DNA of 52,037 nucleotides from DATDAW01 sp036524675 (GTDB taxonomy: Bacteria > Verrucomicrobiota > Verrucomicrobiia > Chthoniobacterales > DASVRZ01), in assembly GCA_036524675.1 (NCBI GenBank), contig DATDBU010000179.1, positions 1 to 52,037 on the forward strand, in the 5' to 3' direction. This document shows, piece by piece, positions 1-7,594 of the stretch. Position numbers and translations under genes: made by a program. Position 1 is the first letter of the stretch, and each line of letters begins with the position of its first letter. Below the pieces are notes generated by a model that saw nothing but the letters and a program-made list of their open reading frames with translations, did not search any database and was not told the origin of the DNA.

Positions 1-1
1 G

Positions 2-1999
2 GTGATGCCCACGGGCGGCGGCAAGTCCCTCTGTTATCAGCTTCCGGCGTTGATGCTCGACGGCGTAACGATTGTCGTTTCACCCCTCATTGCGCTCATG
101 AAAGACCAGGTCGATGGCCTTGCCGACAAGGGAATTCCGGCTGCATTGATCAACAGTTCGCTCTCTCTAGAACAACAGCGCGACATGATGCGTCGAATGC
201 GCGACGGCGAGTTCAAGCTGGTTTATATCGCGCCGGAACGTTTTCGGAGTCAGGCATTTATGCGGGCGCTGGGGGAGATCAAGATCGCTCTCTTTGCCGT
301 GGACGAAGCGCACTGTTTGTCCATGTGGGGTCACGATTTCCGGCCCGATTACTTTCGGCTGGGGCGAGTGTTGGAGGAACTGGGGCGCCCGCAAGCTGCG
401 GCATTCACGGCGACCGCGACTCCAGTCGTGCGCGCGGATATTTTGCAACGGCTTGTGCTCCGTGATCCGACGGAATTTGTCGCAGGGTTTGCCCGGCCAA
501 ATCTCCGTTTCGCCATCACGCACACCGGCGGCGAATCTGCCAAGTACGACCGTCTCCGCGCCTTGGTCAAAGAGCACAGGACCGGCATCGTCTACTGCGC
601 TACCCGCAAGCGCGTCGAAGCCGTGGCCGAAACCTTGTCTGCAGCGGGAGTGAAACTGGTTGTTTATCATGGGGGTATGCCAGACGACGCCCGCACTGAG
701 GCGCAGAATATTTTCGTCGATGGAAAGGCCGACGTTGCTGTCGCTACGAACGCGTTTGGCATGGGCATCGACCGGTCGGATATCCGCTTCGTGGCGCATT
801 TCGAGATTCCAGGGAGTGTCGAAGCCTATTATCAGGAAGCGGGGCGCGCCGGACGTGATGGTGAGCCTGCAGTCTGCGAATTGCTTTTCAATTTCGCAGA
901 CACGCGTGTGCAGGAGTTTTTTATCGAAGGCGGCAATCCCTCTCCGGCGCTCATTCTCGAGGTCTACGAGCGTCTCCGGGCACTCGCAAACGCCGACGGC
1001 ACCGTGCTCATGCCCATCCGCGACATTGCCCAATCCGTGGGCGAAGACACGAACGAAATGTCTGTCGGCTCCGCCCTTTCCGTCCTGGATCGCGCCGGAG
1101 CCATTGACCGTTTTGATGTGCCTGGTCAACGCGTCCGGGGTACGCGCATCGTGAATCCGGCACTCGCTGCGCGGGATTTGAAAATCGATTTCGCGGCGCT
1201 CCGCGAAAAGGAGAAACGCGACCGTGACAAGCTCAAGGCGATGATCGATCTCGCGTACGGACGTCGCTGCCGGCAGGAAATGATCCTCGAATATTTCGGC
1301 GATCCGCGCGCGACACGTTGCGGCAATTGTGACATCTGCGCTTCCGATGACCGTTCCGGATCCCGCGAACCCACTGATTTCGAAGCCGTTGTCGTTCAGA
1401 AAGCCCTCAGCGGGGTGGCGCGCATGAGCATGGTCCAGCATGGCCAATGGACGCCTCGTTTCGGCAAGGGCCGCATCGTGCAGACACTGCTCGGCAGTCG
1501 TTCCCGCGAAATTCTAGCCGCACGTCTTGATCAACTCTCCACGCACGGCATTCTGCAATCCTTCGGTGCCGCCTACGTCAATGAGCTCTTCCGCAGTCTG
1601 CAGGAGGCGGGTTTGATTACTACGACTGCCGGACAATATCCGCTGACAACACTTACGCCGTTCGGCGCGAAAGTGATGCGCGGCGATCGCGGCTATGCCC
1701 TCCGTTGGCCGGAAACGGTCGCCGTACCTGCATCGAAAGACAGCGATGGACCAGCATTACCTGTGGACAACGATCTGCTTGCCCGCTTGAAACGTTTGCG
1801 AGCCGAACTGGCCAAGGAACAGAACGTTCCTGCTTACGTCATCTTCGGCGATGTTACGCTCGAAGCGTTCTCCCGCCTTAAGCCCAGCTCCCCGGAAGCC
1901 GCCCTCCGGATCAAAGGCGTTGGCGAAGTCAAAGCCCGGACCGTGGTCCCGCGTTTCCTTGAAGTGATCGAAGAATATATTGCGGAAGCGGGAGGGTGA
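2..1999 (+). CDS. recQ: ATP-dependent DNA helicase RecQ, 5' end cut by window edge
   Basis: A superfamily 2 3'-5' DNA helicase used in recombination and fork repair. The visible 665 residues begin inside the Walker A motif (PTGGGKS), so only the first ~50 residues lie outside the window. The DEAH box is at residues 101-104 (VDEAHC) with the helicase motifs following. The RecQ zinc site has cysteines near residues 423, 440, 443 and 446 (CGNCDIC). A winged-helix RQC region follows, and a C-terminal HRDC domain runs from about residue 590 to the end. All domains of a full RecQ are present in order. The TGA stop overlaps the next gene's GTG. The frame is open to the window edge, so the true start is not visible. 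The family call is firm; its role is the family's known one. Confidence 0.96.
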   Translation: MMPTGGGKSLCYQLPALMLDGVTIVVSPLIALMKDQVDGLADKGIPAALINSSLSLEQQRDMMRRMRDGEFKLVYIAPERFRSQAFMRALGEIKIALFAVDEAHCLSMWGHDFRPDYFRLGRVLEELGRPQAAAFTATATPVVRADILQRLVLRDPTEFVAGFARPNLRFAITHTGGESAKYDRLRALVKEHRTGIVYCATRKRVEAVAETLSAAGVKLVVYHGGMPDDARTEAQNIFVDGKADVAVATNAFGMGIDRSDIRFVAHFEIPGSVEAYYQEAGRAGRDGEPAVCELLFNFADTRVQEFFIEGGNPSPALILEVYERLRALANADGTVLMPIRDIAQSVGEDTNEMSVGSALSVLDRAGAIDRFDVPGQRVRGTRIVNPALAARDLKIDFAALREKEKRDRDKLKAMIDLAYGRRCRQEMILEYFGDPRATRCGNCDICASDDRSGSREPTDFEAVVVQKALSGVARMSMVQHGQWTPRFGKGRIVQTLLGSRSREILAARLDQLSTHGILQSFGAAYVNELFRSLQEAGLITTTAGQYPLTTLTPFGAKVMRGDRGYALRWPETVAVPASKDSDGPALPVDNDLLARLKRLRAELAKEQNVPAYVIFGDVTLEAFSRLKPSSPEAALRIKGVGEVKARTVVPRFLEVIEEYIAEAGG

Positions 2000-2352
2000 C
2001 CGGTGGATCCGGTTTGCAGCCGATCCAAACGCAGGCTCTGGCGGATACCGGGGTAGTATACCTATGCGTGCCCGAGCACGTCGCCAATCAGCTTCAGCTC
2101 GAAGTCCTGTATCAGAAAGAGGTTTTTACGGCAGACGGCCGCTCGCATCTTTTGCCATATGTCGGCCCCGTGCATGTGCGTTTCGAAAATCGCGGCTGCC
2201 TCACGGGTGCCATCGTGATGGGCGACGAAGTCCTGCTCGGGGCGATTCCGATGGAAGACATGGACCTCGTCGTCATCCCGCAGGACCGGAAGGTCGCAGT
2301 AAATCCCCGCAATCCGAATTTTGCTGCCGCGCCTGTCAAAGGGCTGAGCTAG
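1996..2352 (+). CDS. Small clan AA (retropepsin-like) aspartic protease, possibly N-terminally trimmed
   Basis: A 118-residue protein matching the bacterial single-domain clan AA aspartic protease family. It has the catalytic ADTG signature near residues 16-19, a GPVHVRF strand, and the family's conserved EVLLGAIPMEDMDLVV segment near the C-terminus. Such proteins are about 120-130 residues and would dimerise to make one active site. The start is a GTG whose last two bases belong to the recQ stop (GTGA overlap). Known family members usually have 10-15 more residues before the DTG strand, and an in-frame stop at 1960-1962 limits extension here. The N-terminus may therefore be trimmed or restarted from a non-standard codon. 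Physiological substrates are not known for this group. The coupling to recQ is seen; any functional link is inference. Confidence 0.8.
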   Translation: MTGGSGLQPIQTQALADTGVVYLCVPEHVANQLQLEVLYQKEVFTADGRSHLLPYVGPVHVRFENRGCLTGAIVMGDEVLLGAIPMEDMDLVVIPQDRKVAVNPRNPNFAAAPVKGLS

Positions 2353-2385
2353 TTATCAATAGCGATCCCTTCTTGGTTTCTCTTC

Positions 2386-3291
2386 CTACTCCACTTCGTC
2401 TCCGGCCTGAGTCAGTTTCACCATGGGTAGTGTGTCTTCCTCCGTGTCAGCCTCTGGCGGGTGGATCAATTCATCCAGGCGGTGCTTGACCGCCAGGAAT
2501 TCCGGGGTCAAAAACTGCGCTACCGAGCGCGGACGCGGCACGGGATTTTCGATGAACTCGCGGACCCCGCCAGGGTTGACGCCCAGCACGAGGATGCGGT
2601 CGGAAAGATAGACCGCTTCATCCAGATCGTGCGTAATGAACAAGATCGTCACATCGACCTGCCTCCAGATTTCGATAAGATGCTTTTGCATCTTCGCACG
2701 AGTGATGGCGTCCAGCGCGCCGAACGGTTCATCCATGATCAGTACGCGCGGGTTGTTGGCAAGCGCGCGGGCAATGGCGACACGCTGCTTCATGCCGCCG
2801 GAGAGTTCGTGCGGGTACGACTCCTCGAACCGGCCCAGGCCGACCATATCCAACCATTGGCGCGCTTCACTTTCGGCTTCGCTCGCGGATTTTCCCTGAT
2901 TCTCGAGCGGAAACATCACGTTCTGCTTCACCGTGCGCCATGGGAAAAGAGTGTAACCCTGAAAAACCATCCCACGATCCGGTCCCGGACCGGAGATAGA
3001 CTTCCCATCGAGCAGGATGGTCCCACCCGTAGCCTCGTCGAGTCCGGCAGCGATCCGGATGAACGTCGACTTTCCGCAACCCGATGGTCCGATTATCGTG
3101 ATGAATTCGCGCCGATAGACATCCAGCGACACCTTATCGAAGACAACGTGTTCATGATTGGGATCGCCGAAGCCCTTTTTTAGATTCTCCACTTTGAGCA
3201 CGACCGGACGCTGCCGGATGCGTTCGAAACGCGCTACAACTTCGGGCGTTTGTTGGTGGTAGTCGGGAAGCTCGAGTGACGCGGTGGACAT
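2386..3291 (-). CDS. NitT/TauT-family ABC transporter ATP-binding protein
   Basis: The 301-residue cytoplasmic ATPase of an importer related to SsuB/TauB/NrtD. Walker A is GPSGCGKST near residue 70, the signature is LSGGMKQR, Walker B is VLIMDEPFGALD, and the switch His lies in ITHDLDEA. It is the last gene of a three-gene minus-strand operon (binding protein, permease, ATPase), starting 33 bases after the permease stop. The operon is divergent from the DUF1989/urea-guanidine carboxylase genes, so the likely cargo is guanidine, urea or a similar small nitrogen compound. That substrate is inferred from context, because sequence alone cannot separate taurine, nitrate and guanidine-type members. 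The gene ends 33 bases from the convergent protease gene. Confidence 0.92.
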   Translation of the reverse strand: MSTASLELPDYHQQTPEVVARFERIRQRPVVLKVENLKKGFGDPNHEHVVFDKVSLDVYRREFITIIGPSGCGKSTFIRIAAGLDEATGGTILLDGKSISGPGPDRGMVFQGYTLFPWRTVKQNVMFPLENQGKSASEAESEARQWLDMVGLGRFEESYPHELSGGMKQRVAIARALANNPRVLIMDEPFGALDAITRAKMQKHLIEIWRQVDVTILFITHDLDEAVYLSDRILVLGVNPGGVREFIENPVPRPRSVAQFLTPEFLAVKHRLDELIHPPEADTEEDTLPMVKLTQAGDEVE

Positions 3292-3305
3292 GGACGGGAA
3301 GCGTT

Positions 3306-3322
3306 CAGTTTCTAGTTTTCAG
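3306..3322. repeat. Degenerate copy of a dispersed CTGAAAAC-type repeat
   Basis: Read on the minus strand this 17-mer is CTGAAAACTAGAAACTG, close to the repeat arms at 36469-36546 and 45185-45242. Like those copies it lies at a junction between two minus-strand genes, here just past the permease stop. Only part of the unit is present, so the assignment is tentative. Confidence 0.35.
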
Positions 3323-3324
3323 CA

Positions 3325-4431
3325 TCAGGCATTTGTTTCGGGTGCAGTCCCCGGAGCCGGTATGGATGCCGGAGCACTCTCCGGCCCAGCAGGCGGCTCG
3401 GGCTTTTCCTCTTCGGCAGGAAGACGATTTTGTTTTGCCACCATGGAGATCGGAATGACGCTCGACTTCCTCGCGCCACGTTTGCGTTTCCAGGGGAAGA
3501 TCAGTTTTCCGATCCACGCTAGCAGTAGATCGCTCGTGAAACCGATAATGCCTATCATCGCGATCGCAGCGAAAACGTTGTCGAAGTTCCGGTAGCGGGC
3601 CTGCTGGTTGATGAAAAATGTGATGCCTGACATCGTTCCGACAACCTCTGCCACGATGAGGTAAGTCCATGCCCAGCCGAGCAGAATCCGCATGTCCGTA
3701 TAAATCTCCGTGATTGACGCGGGAATTACCACGCGTCGGACCAGGTTCCAGCCCTTCGAGCCAAGCGTTTGGGCGGCCTCGATCAGCGAAGGATCGACCT
3801 TGCGCACCGTGTTCGCGATCACAAGCACTTGCTGAAAAAACGTGCCGATGACAATGATCGCGATCTTCGGTCCGTCGTTGATTCCCAGAATCGCGACGCA
3901 AAGCGCTCCGAAGGCGGGAGCTGGCAAATACCGGAAATATTCGATGAACGGCTCCTGCAACCGCGAGAAAAACCGGAACGTCCCACAAAGAATGCCCAGC
4001 GGAACCCCGACAATGGATGAAAGCACAAATCCCCAGAAGATCGTGTAAATGCTATGCAGCAGACTCTGGTGAAGCCACGGTTCGTTCGGCAGTCGCGGCG
4101 GCGTGGTGAACCCGGTGTAAAATGCTTTAACGACTTCGTGCGGCGCCGGCAGATACACGGGATTTACCCGGTAACCCTTGGGCGGCTCCGATTTCGCCTT
4201 CAACATTTCGTCCACTTGCTTCGCAAACTCCGCCCGGGGTACTTCCATTCTCTCGCTAAAATACTCAACCTCGCCGGGGTCGGTGATCCTGACCAGCGGA
4301 TGCCAAAGCCACGGAATATAGCTAACGGCCGCCCAGAGAATAAGAGGGCCCACGAAGGAAAGTATGGTTAACACCAGCCGCCGGCTTGGCGGAAGTTCCT
4401 TCTTGAGACCTAAGAAATCGCTGGTGGCCAT
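3325..4431 (-). CDS. NitT/TauT-family ABC transporter permease
   Basis: A 368-residue inner-membrane permease of the SsuC/TauC (BPD_transp_1) type. The first membrane helix is at residues ~20-40. The EAA loop region EAAQTLGSKGWNLVRRVVIPAS, which docks the ATPase, is near residue 225, and several further helices follow. Two features differ from a minimal SsuC: a periplasmic insertion between the first helix and the core (~residues 45-105), and a Pro/Glu-rich cytoplasmic tail of about 60 residues at the C-terminus. It lies between the binding protein gene (26-base gap) and the ATPase gene. The likely job is uptake of the compound consumed by the divergent carboxylase operon, which is inference from context. 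Confidence 0.92.
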   Translation of the reverse strand: MATSDFLGLKKELPPSRRLVLTILSFVGPLILWAAVSYIPWLWHPLVRITDPGEVEYFSERMEVPRAEFAKQVDEMLKAKSEPPKGYRVNPVYLPAPHEVVKAFYTGFTTPPRLPNEPWLHQSLLHSIYTIFWGFVLSSIVGVPLGILCGTFRFFSRLQEPFIEYFRYLPAPAFGALCVAILGINDGPKIAIIVIGTFFQQVLVIANTVRKVDPSLIEAAQTLGSKGWNLVRRVVIPASITEIYTDMRILLGWAWTYLIVAEVVGTMSGITFFINQQARYRNFDNVFAAIAMIGIIGFTSDLLLAWIGKLIFPWKRKRGARKSSVIPISMVAKQNRLPAEEEKPEPPAGPESAPASIPAPGTAPETNA

Positions 4432-4457
4432 GGCTTGGACTTGCCTTGTCAGTGAGC

Positions 4458-5423
4458 TTACAGACCCTTTATGATACTGGGCGCGACGTAGCTGGTTGCT
4501 TTCTGAGATTCGGAATAAACCTTGTTATCCAGGTTGAACTTGTCCCCGATGGTCATCGACCCGTAGAGCGAATCCAGGCCGTCGCCTTTTTCCATGACCT
4601 TTTTTGCTTCTTCCAATGTTAGGAAATGAGTCCCGGGAATGTTCTGAATGTATTCCTCGGGTTTGGCGCCGACTTTCGCGGCCATGATGTTAACCGCATC
4701 CCGTTGGGTCGCCGGATCATAGATGTATTTAACGCATTTATAGTAAACGGATACGACTTTTGCCCAATCATCCTTTCGTGTGCCGAGGCTTGACGGGTTC
4801 ACTGCGATCACGTCGTAGATCAGGCCTTTGAAATCTGCGCTCGTGGCGAGTGCTTTCGATCCCGGCACCTGCTTGAGCGCCTGTCCCGAGACGGGATACC
4901 AAGCGCCGACCGCGGCCACCTGACCGGAGGCAAGCGTTTGCGGCGTTTCGTTCGTCGCCGTGTTCACGAGCGTGATATCGTTCTGCGTGAGACCGTTGGC
5001 TTCCAGCGCCTTCAGCAACAGCAAATGTTCCACGAGCGTCAATTCGATGCCAACTTTCTGGCCCTTGAGATCCTTGATCGACGCAACGCCTTGCTTGCCG
5101 ATAATCATGTCATTTCCATCACTGTAATCAATGGGAGCGATGAGTTTGCTTTTTGCACCGTTCGCACCCGAGACGAGCGCATCCGTAGCCACGCAGACCA
5201 CGCCGTCCACTTTTCCTGCCGCGAAGGCGTCCAATGACGGCAGATAATCGAACCATAACAACTCCACATCCACCCCGGCTTCCTTGAACCAGCCTTTCTG
5301 TTTGGCCACTTCCAGGAGCGTAAAACCGGGCCAGTCGGAATAGGCGATCTTCAGCGGCTCAGCTCCAAATGCAGCACTGGCGAAGAGGGAATAAGCGAGG
5401 ACTAAAATTTTCTTTAGTTTCAT
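4458..5423 (-). CDS. NitT/TauT-family ABC transporter substrate-binding protein
   Basis: A 321-residue periplasmic binding protein (NMT1/TauA-like). It has a clear Sec signal peptide: a positive MKLKK start, then a hydrophobic stretch ending ASAAFGAEP. The mature protein starts with KIAYSDWPGFTLLEVAKQKGWF, the usual first strand and helix of this family, followed by LKGQKVGIE at the hinge. It is the first gene of the transporter operon and diverges from the NikR-like gene across 335 bases. In guanidine and urea carboxylase loci of other bacteria an ABC importer of this class is a frequent partner, so guanidine/urea-type cargo is the best guess. No ligand residue was assigned. Confidence 0.9.
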   Translation of the reverse strand: MKLKKILVLAYSLFASAAFGAEPLKIAYSDWPGFTLLEVAKQKGWFKEAGVDVELLWFDYLPSLDAFAAGKVDGVVCVATDALVSGANGAKSKLIAPIDYSDGNDMIIGKQGVASIKDLKGQKVGIELTLVEHLLLLKALEANGLTQNDITLVNTATNETPQTLASGQVAAVGAWYPVSGQALKQVPGSKALATSADFKGLIYDVIAVNPSSLGTRKDDWAKVVSVYYKCVKYIYDPATQRDAVNIMAAKVGAKPEEYIQNIPGTHFLTLEEAKKVMEKGDGLDSLYGSMTIGDKFNLDNKVYSESQKATSYVAPSIIKGL

Positions 5424-5758
5424 GGTGGTCGATTGGGCGGGGCTGGTGTGCGTGTGGATTGCTGGTGTTTGTATGCATTCTTCGTGCCCGCCCGCCGAGT
5501 TTTAAGAAAAATAGGAACTTTCTCAACAAAAATAGTACTCCTCCTTGAAAAGGCGATTGCCTATGGTGCCGGCTCGAGTATTACGATTGCGATTAACATT
5601 CACACCATGGACAAAAAACTGCACCTCTGAAGTCTGATTTTTACCATACGCCCGCCTACTGGTAGCTAATCTCGGGTGTGCGCGGAAACTGTCGCCTATC
5701 GCGCACACTATTTGCTGGCAATGGAACTCGCCCAGGACAAAATTCGCGCCGAGTTCGT
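5424..5758. promoter_or_regulatory. Divergent promoter region between transporter and carboxylase operons
   Basis: This is the only gene-free stretch over 300 bases. It must hold the promoters of both the transporter operon (minus) and the NikR-like/DUF1989/carboxylase operon (plus). It looks A+T-richer than its surroundings, notably 5500-5640. It contains the long inverted repeat at 5676-5708 and a weaker TACCA-N13-TGGTA dyad at 5642-5664. I looked for the conserved core of the guanidine-I (ykkC) riboswitch on both strands and did not recognise it. No confident -35/-10 pair could be fixed by eye. Confidence 0.6.
5676..5708. promoter_or_regulatory. Perfect 9-bp inverted repeat, candidate operator of the NikR-like regulator
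   Basis: GTGTGCGCG at 5676-5684 and CGCGCACAC at 5700-5708 are perfect reverse complements separated by 15 bases. The half-site centres are 24 bp apart, close to the ~22 bp spacing of the E. coli NikR operator (GTATGA-N16-TCATAC), although the half-site sequence differs. It ends 50 bases before the regulator's ATG, where a repressor site would be expected. It could also fold as an RNA hairpin in the leader. Confidence 0.6.
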
Positions 5759-6190
5759 ATGAAAGCAAAACCCAATGCCACCCGAATCAGTATTTCTCTT
5801 CCCGTAACGTTATTTGACGAACTTGATTCGATGGTTGCCACACGGGGCTACGCCAGCCGTTCGGAAGCGATTTCGAAAATGATCAGCGAACAGCTTGTTC
5901 AACACAAACAGGAACTCGGAAAAGCTATTATGGCCGGTACCATTACTCTCGTTTACGACCATTTTAAGCCGGGGCTCACGTTCCGGCTCTTGAAGATCCA
6001 GCACAAATGGCTCAAAGAAGTGATCTCCTCCCAGCGTGTCCAATTGGAAAACCATCATAGCCTCGAAGTCCTTCTCGTGCAGGGTCCCGGCTACAGGCTC
6101 AAGCAAATCGCGTCGGAACTAATTTCGTGCAAAGGCGTGCAGCACGGTTACCTGACTGTCACTTCAACGATCCTCCCTCCGATTCACTAA
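5759..6190 (+). CDS. NikR-like ribbon-helix-helix regulator lacking most nickel ligands
   Basis: A 143-residue transcriptional regulator with an N-terminal RHH DNA-binding domain (TRISISLPVTLFDELD, residues 8-23, then SRSEAISKMI) and a C-terminal ACT-like NikR domain ending GVQHGYLTV. The ATG at 5759 fits the usual NikR N-terminus. Alignment by eye with E. coli NikR (QH at 75-76, CLE at 95-97) puts H82 at ligand H76, but R93, Q95 and S101 at ligands H87, H89 and C95. Three of four high-affinity nickel ligands are therefore gone, and nickel sensing by the known mechanism is unlikely. It heads the DUF1989/carboxylase operon, 6 bases before the next gene, and probably controls that operon and the divergent transporter. 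The effector is unknown; guanidine, urea or another metal are possibilities. Confidence 0.88.
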   Translation: MKAKPNATRISISLPVTLFDELDSMVATRGYASRSEAISKMISEQLVQHKQELGKAIMAGTITLVYDHFKPGLTFRLLKIQHKWLKEVISSQRVQLENHHSLEVLLVQGPGYRLKQIASELISCKGVQHGYLTVTSTILPPIH

Positions 6191-6196
6191 CTACTC

Positions 6197-6922
6197 ATGT
6201 CCGCCATTGACTCATTGCTCATACGATTTGAAGAAATCGTTCCACCAGCATCCAACTGGTCCCACGTCCTCAAGCGCGGGACGACGCTTCGGATCACTGA
6301 CATCGAGGGTGGGGCGAATGTCTCGGTTTTGCTGTACAATTTTGAATTGTTGCCGGAACGTTTAAATCTGCCTGACACGTTAAAATGTCAGCATATCGCC
6401 CGTTTGACCGCGGGAAACTGTCTTTATACCGACATGGGAAGAATCCTTGTTTCGATTACCGAGGACACCTGCGGCTGGCATGACCCGCTTTCGGGTGTCG
6501 ACAACGCGGCTGTGGTTACTCGCAAATATGGCGAGTTGAATTATCAAACTGCCCGCAACGACTGGCATCGGGACGGCCACAGCCAGTTCCTGCGCGAACT
6601 CGGCAAGTACGGAATGGGGGAACGGGACCTGGCGATGAATATTAACTTTTTCCAGAAAGTGACCGTGGATGATGCCGGGAAACTAATTTATCACCCTGGC
6701 AATTCGAAGGCCGGCGACTACGTCGACCTTCGTTCGGAGATGAACACTCTGGTGGTGTTGAATACCTGTACTCACCCACTAGATCCGTCGCCAGCATGGT
6801 CGCCAAAACCGGTGAATCTGACGGTTTTCTCGTCGCCTCCACCGGGGCCTAACGATCCGTGCCGCAAATTTCGGTCCGAAAACGAGCGCGGTTTCATTCT
6901 TACAGAGCGTTACTTTCTATGA
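6197..6922 (+). CDS. DUF1989 protein, urea-amidolyase-associated protein 1 type (carboxyguanidine deiminase subunit)
   Basis: A 241-residue protein of the DUF1989 family long annotated as urea carboxylase-associated protein 1. Characteristic features are LKRGTTLRITDIEGGANVS (~25-43), YTDMGRILVSITEDTCGWHDPLSG (~77-100) and the NINFF segment shared with its partner. Biochemical work on guanidine-utilising bacteria showed that the two DUF1989 proteins beside the carboxylase together form carboxyguanidine deiminase (CgdAB), giving allophanate. That assignment is transferred here from family and context. The gene lies between the NikR-like regulator and the second DUF1989 gene, overlapping the latter by ATGA, which fits a heteromeric enzyme. 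Confidence 0.88.
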   Translation: MSAIDSLLIRFEEIVPPASNWSHVLKRGTTLRITDIEGGANVSVLLYNFELLPERLNLPDTLKCQHIARLTAGNCLYTDMGRILVSITEDTCGWHDPLSGVDNAAVVTRKYGELNYQTARNDWHRDGHSQFLRELGKYGMGERDLAMNINFFQKVTVDDAGKLIYHPGNSKAGDYVDLRSEMNTLVVLNTCTHPLDPSPAWSPKPVNLTVFSSPPPGPNDPCRKFRSENERGFILTERYFL

Positions 6923-7530
6923 GCGATCCCATTTACGATTACACGCTTCTTTCTGGAGAACCCTGGCTGCACGAGATCAAGCGGGGCCAAACCTTTCGAA
7001 TTGTCGACCTCGAAGGCAATCAGGCCGCGGACACTCTTTTCTTCAACGCGCACGATCCAGCGGATCGTTACAGCGCTCAGGATACCATTCGCGAGCAGGG
7101 AGCAATTTATTTGACCACCGGCACGAAGCTGATGTCCGCACGAGGCAATGTCTTGTTAACCATTACAGACGACACGTGCGGACGTCATGACACGCTTGGC
7201 GGTGCTTGTGCGTGCGAGAGCAATATGGTTAGATACGACATCAAGAAGCGTTTCATGCACGCCTGCCGCGACATTTTCATGCGCGGGATCCAGGAGAATC
7301 GGCCCACCTGGGATAAACGCGACATCACGCATAATATCAATTTCTTCATGAACGTGCCCGTCACGCCGGAAGGAGGACTAACTTTTGCAGATGGCGTCTC
7401 CGCCAGCGGACGTTACGTCGAGATGCGCGCCGCGATGGATGTTGTGGCGCTCATCTCGAATTGCCCACAGTTGAACAATCCCTGCAACGCGTACAACCCG
7501 ACGCCCATCCGGCTGCTAATATGGGATTGA
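6919..7530 (+). CDS. DUF1989 protein, urea-amidolyase-associated protein 2 type (carboxyguanidine deiminase subunit)
   Basis: A 203-residue DUF1989 protein, paralogous to its upstream neighbour. It shares IKRGQTFRIVDLEGNQAADTLFFNA (first 20 residues span ~20-39), then TITDDTCGRHDTLGGACACE (~83-102) with a dense set of Cys/His candidates for metal binding, then NINFFMNVPV. The ATG at 6919 overlaps the previous stop (ATGA) and is preferred over an in-frame extension inside the upstream gene. It would be the second subunit of carboxyguanidine deiminase, turning the carboxylase product into allophanate and ammonia. The 64-base gap to the carboxylase gene is short, so one transcript is likely. Confidence 0.88.
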   Translation: MSDPIYDYTLLSGEPWLHEIKRGQTFRIVDLEGNQAADTLFFNAHDPADRYSAQDTIREQGAIYLTTGTKLMSARGNVLLTITDDTCGRHDTLGGACACESNMVRYDIKKRFMHACRDIFMRGIQENRPTWDKRDITHNINFFMNVPVTPEGGLTFADGVSASGRYVEMRAAMDVVALISNCPQLNNPCNAYNPTPIRLLIWD

Positions 7531-7594
7531 CATACAATCTCGGAGCCGCGTTCACATCACACGCGCCACAGTAGCGGTTCGCTAAACGCCTTTT

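Noticed and set aside
167..1447. 426-codon open frame antisense to recQ
   Set aside because: It lies entirely under the well-supported RecQ frame, shows no family motifs and is a by-product of high-GC codon use.
5424..5758. Guanidine-I (ykkC) riboswitch
   Set aside because: It was expected from the gene context, but its conserved core sequences were not recognised on either strand. A covariance search would be decisive.
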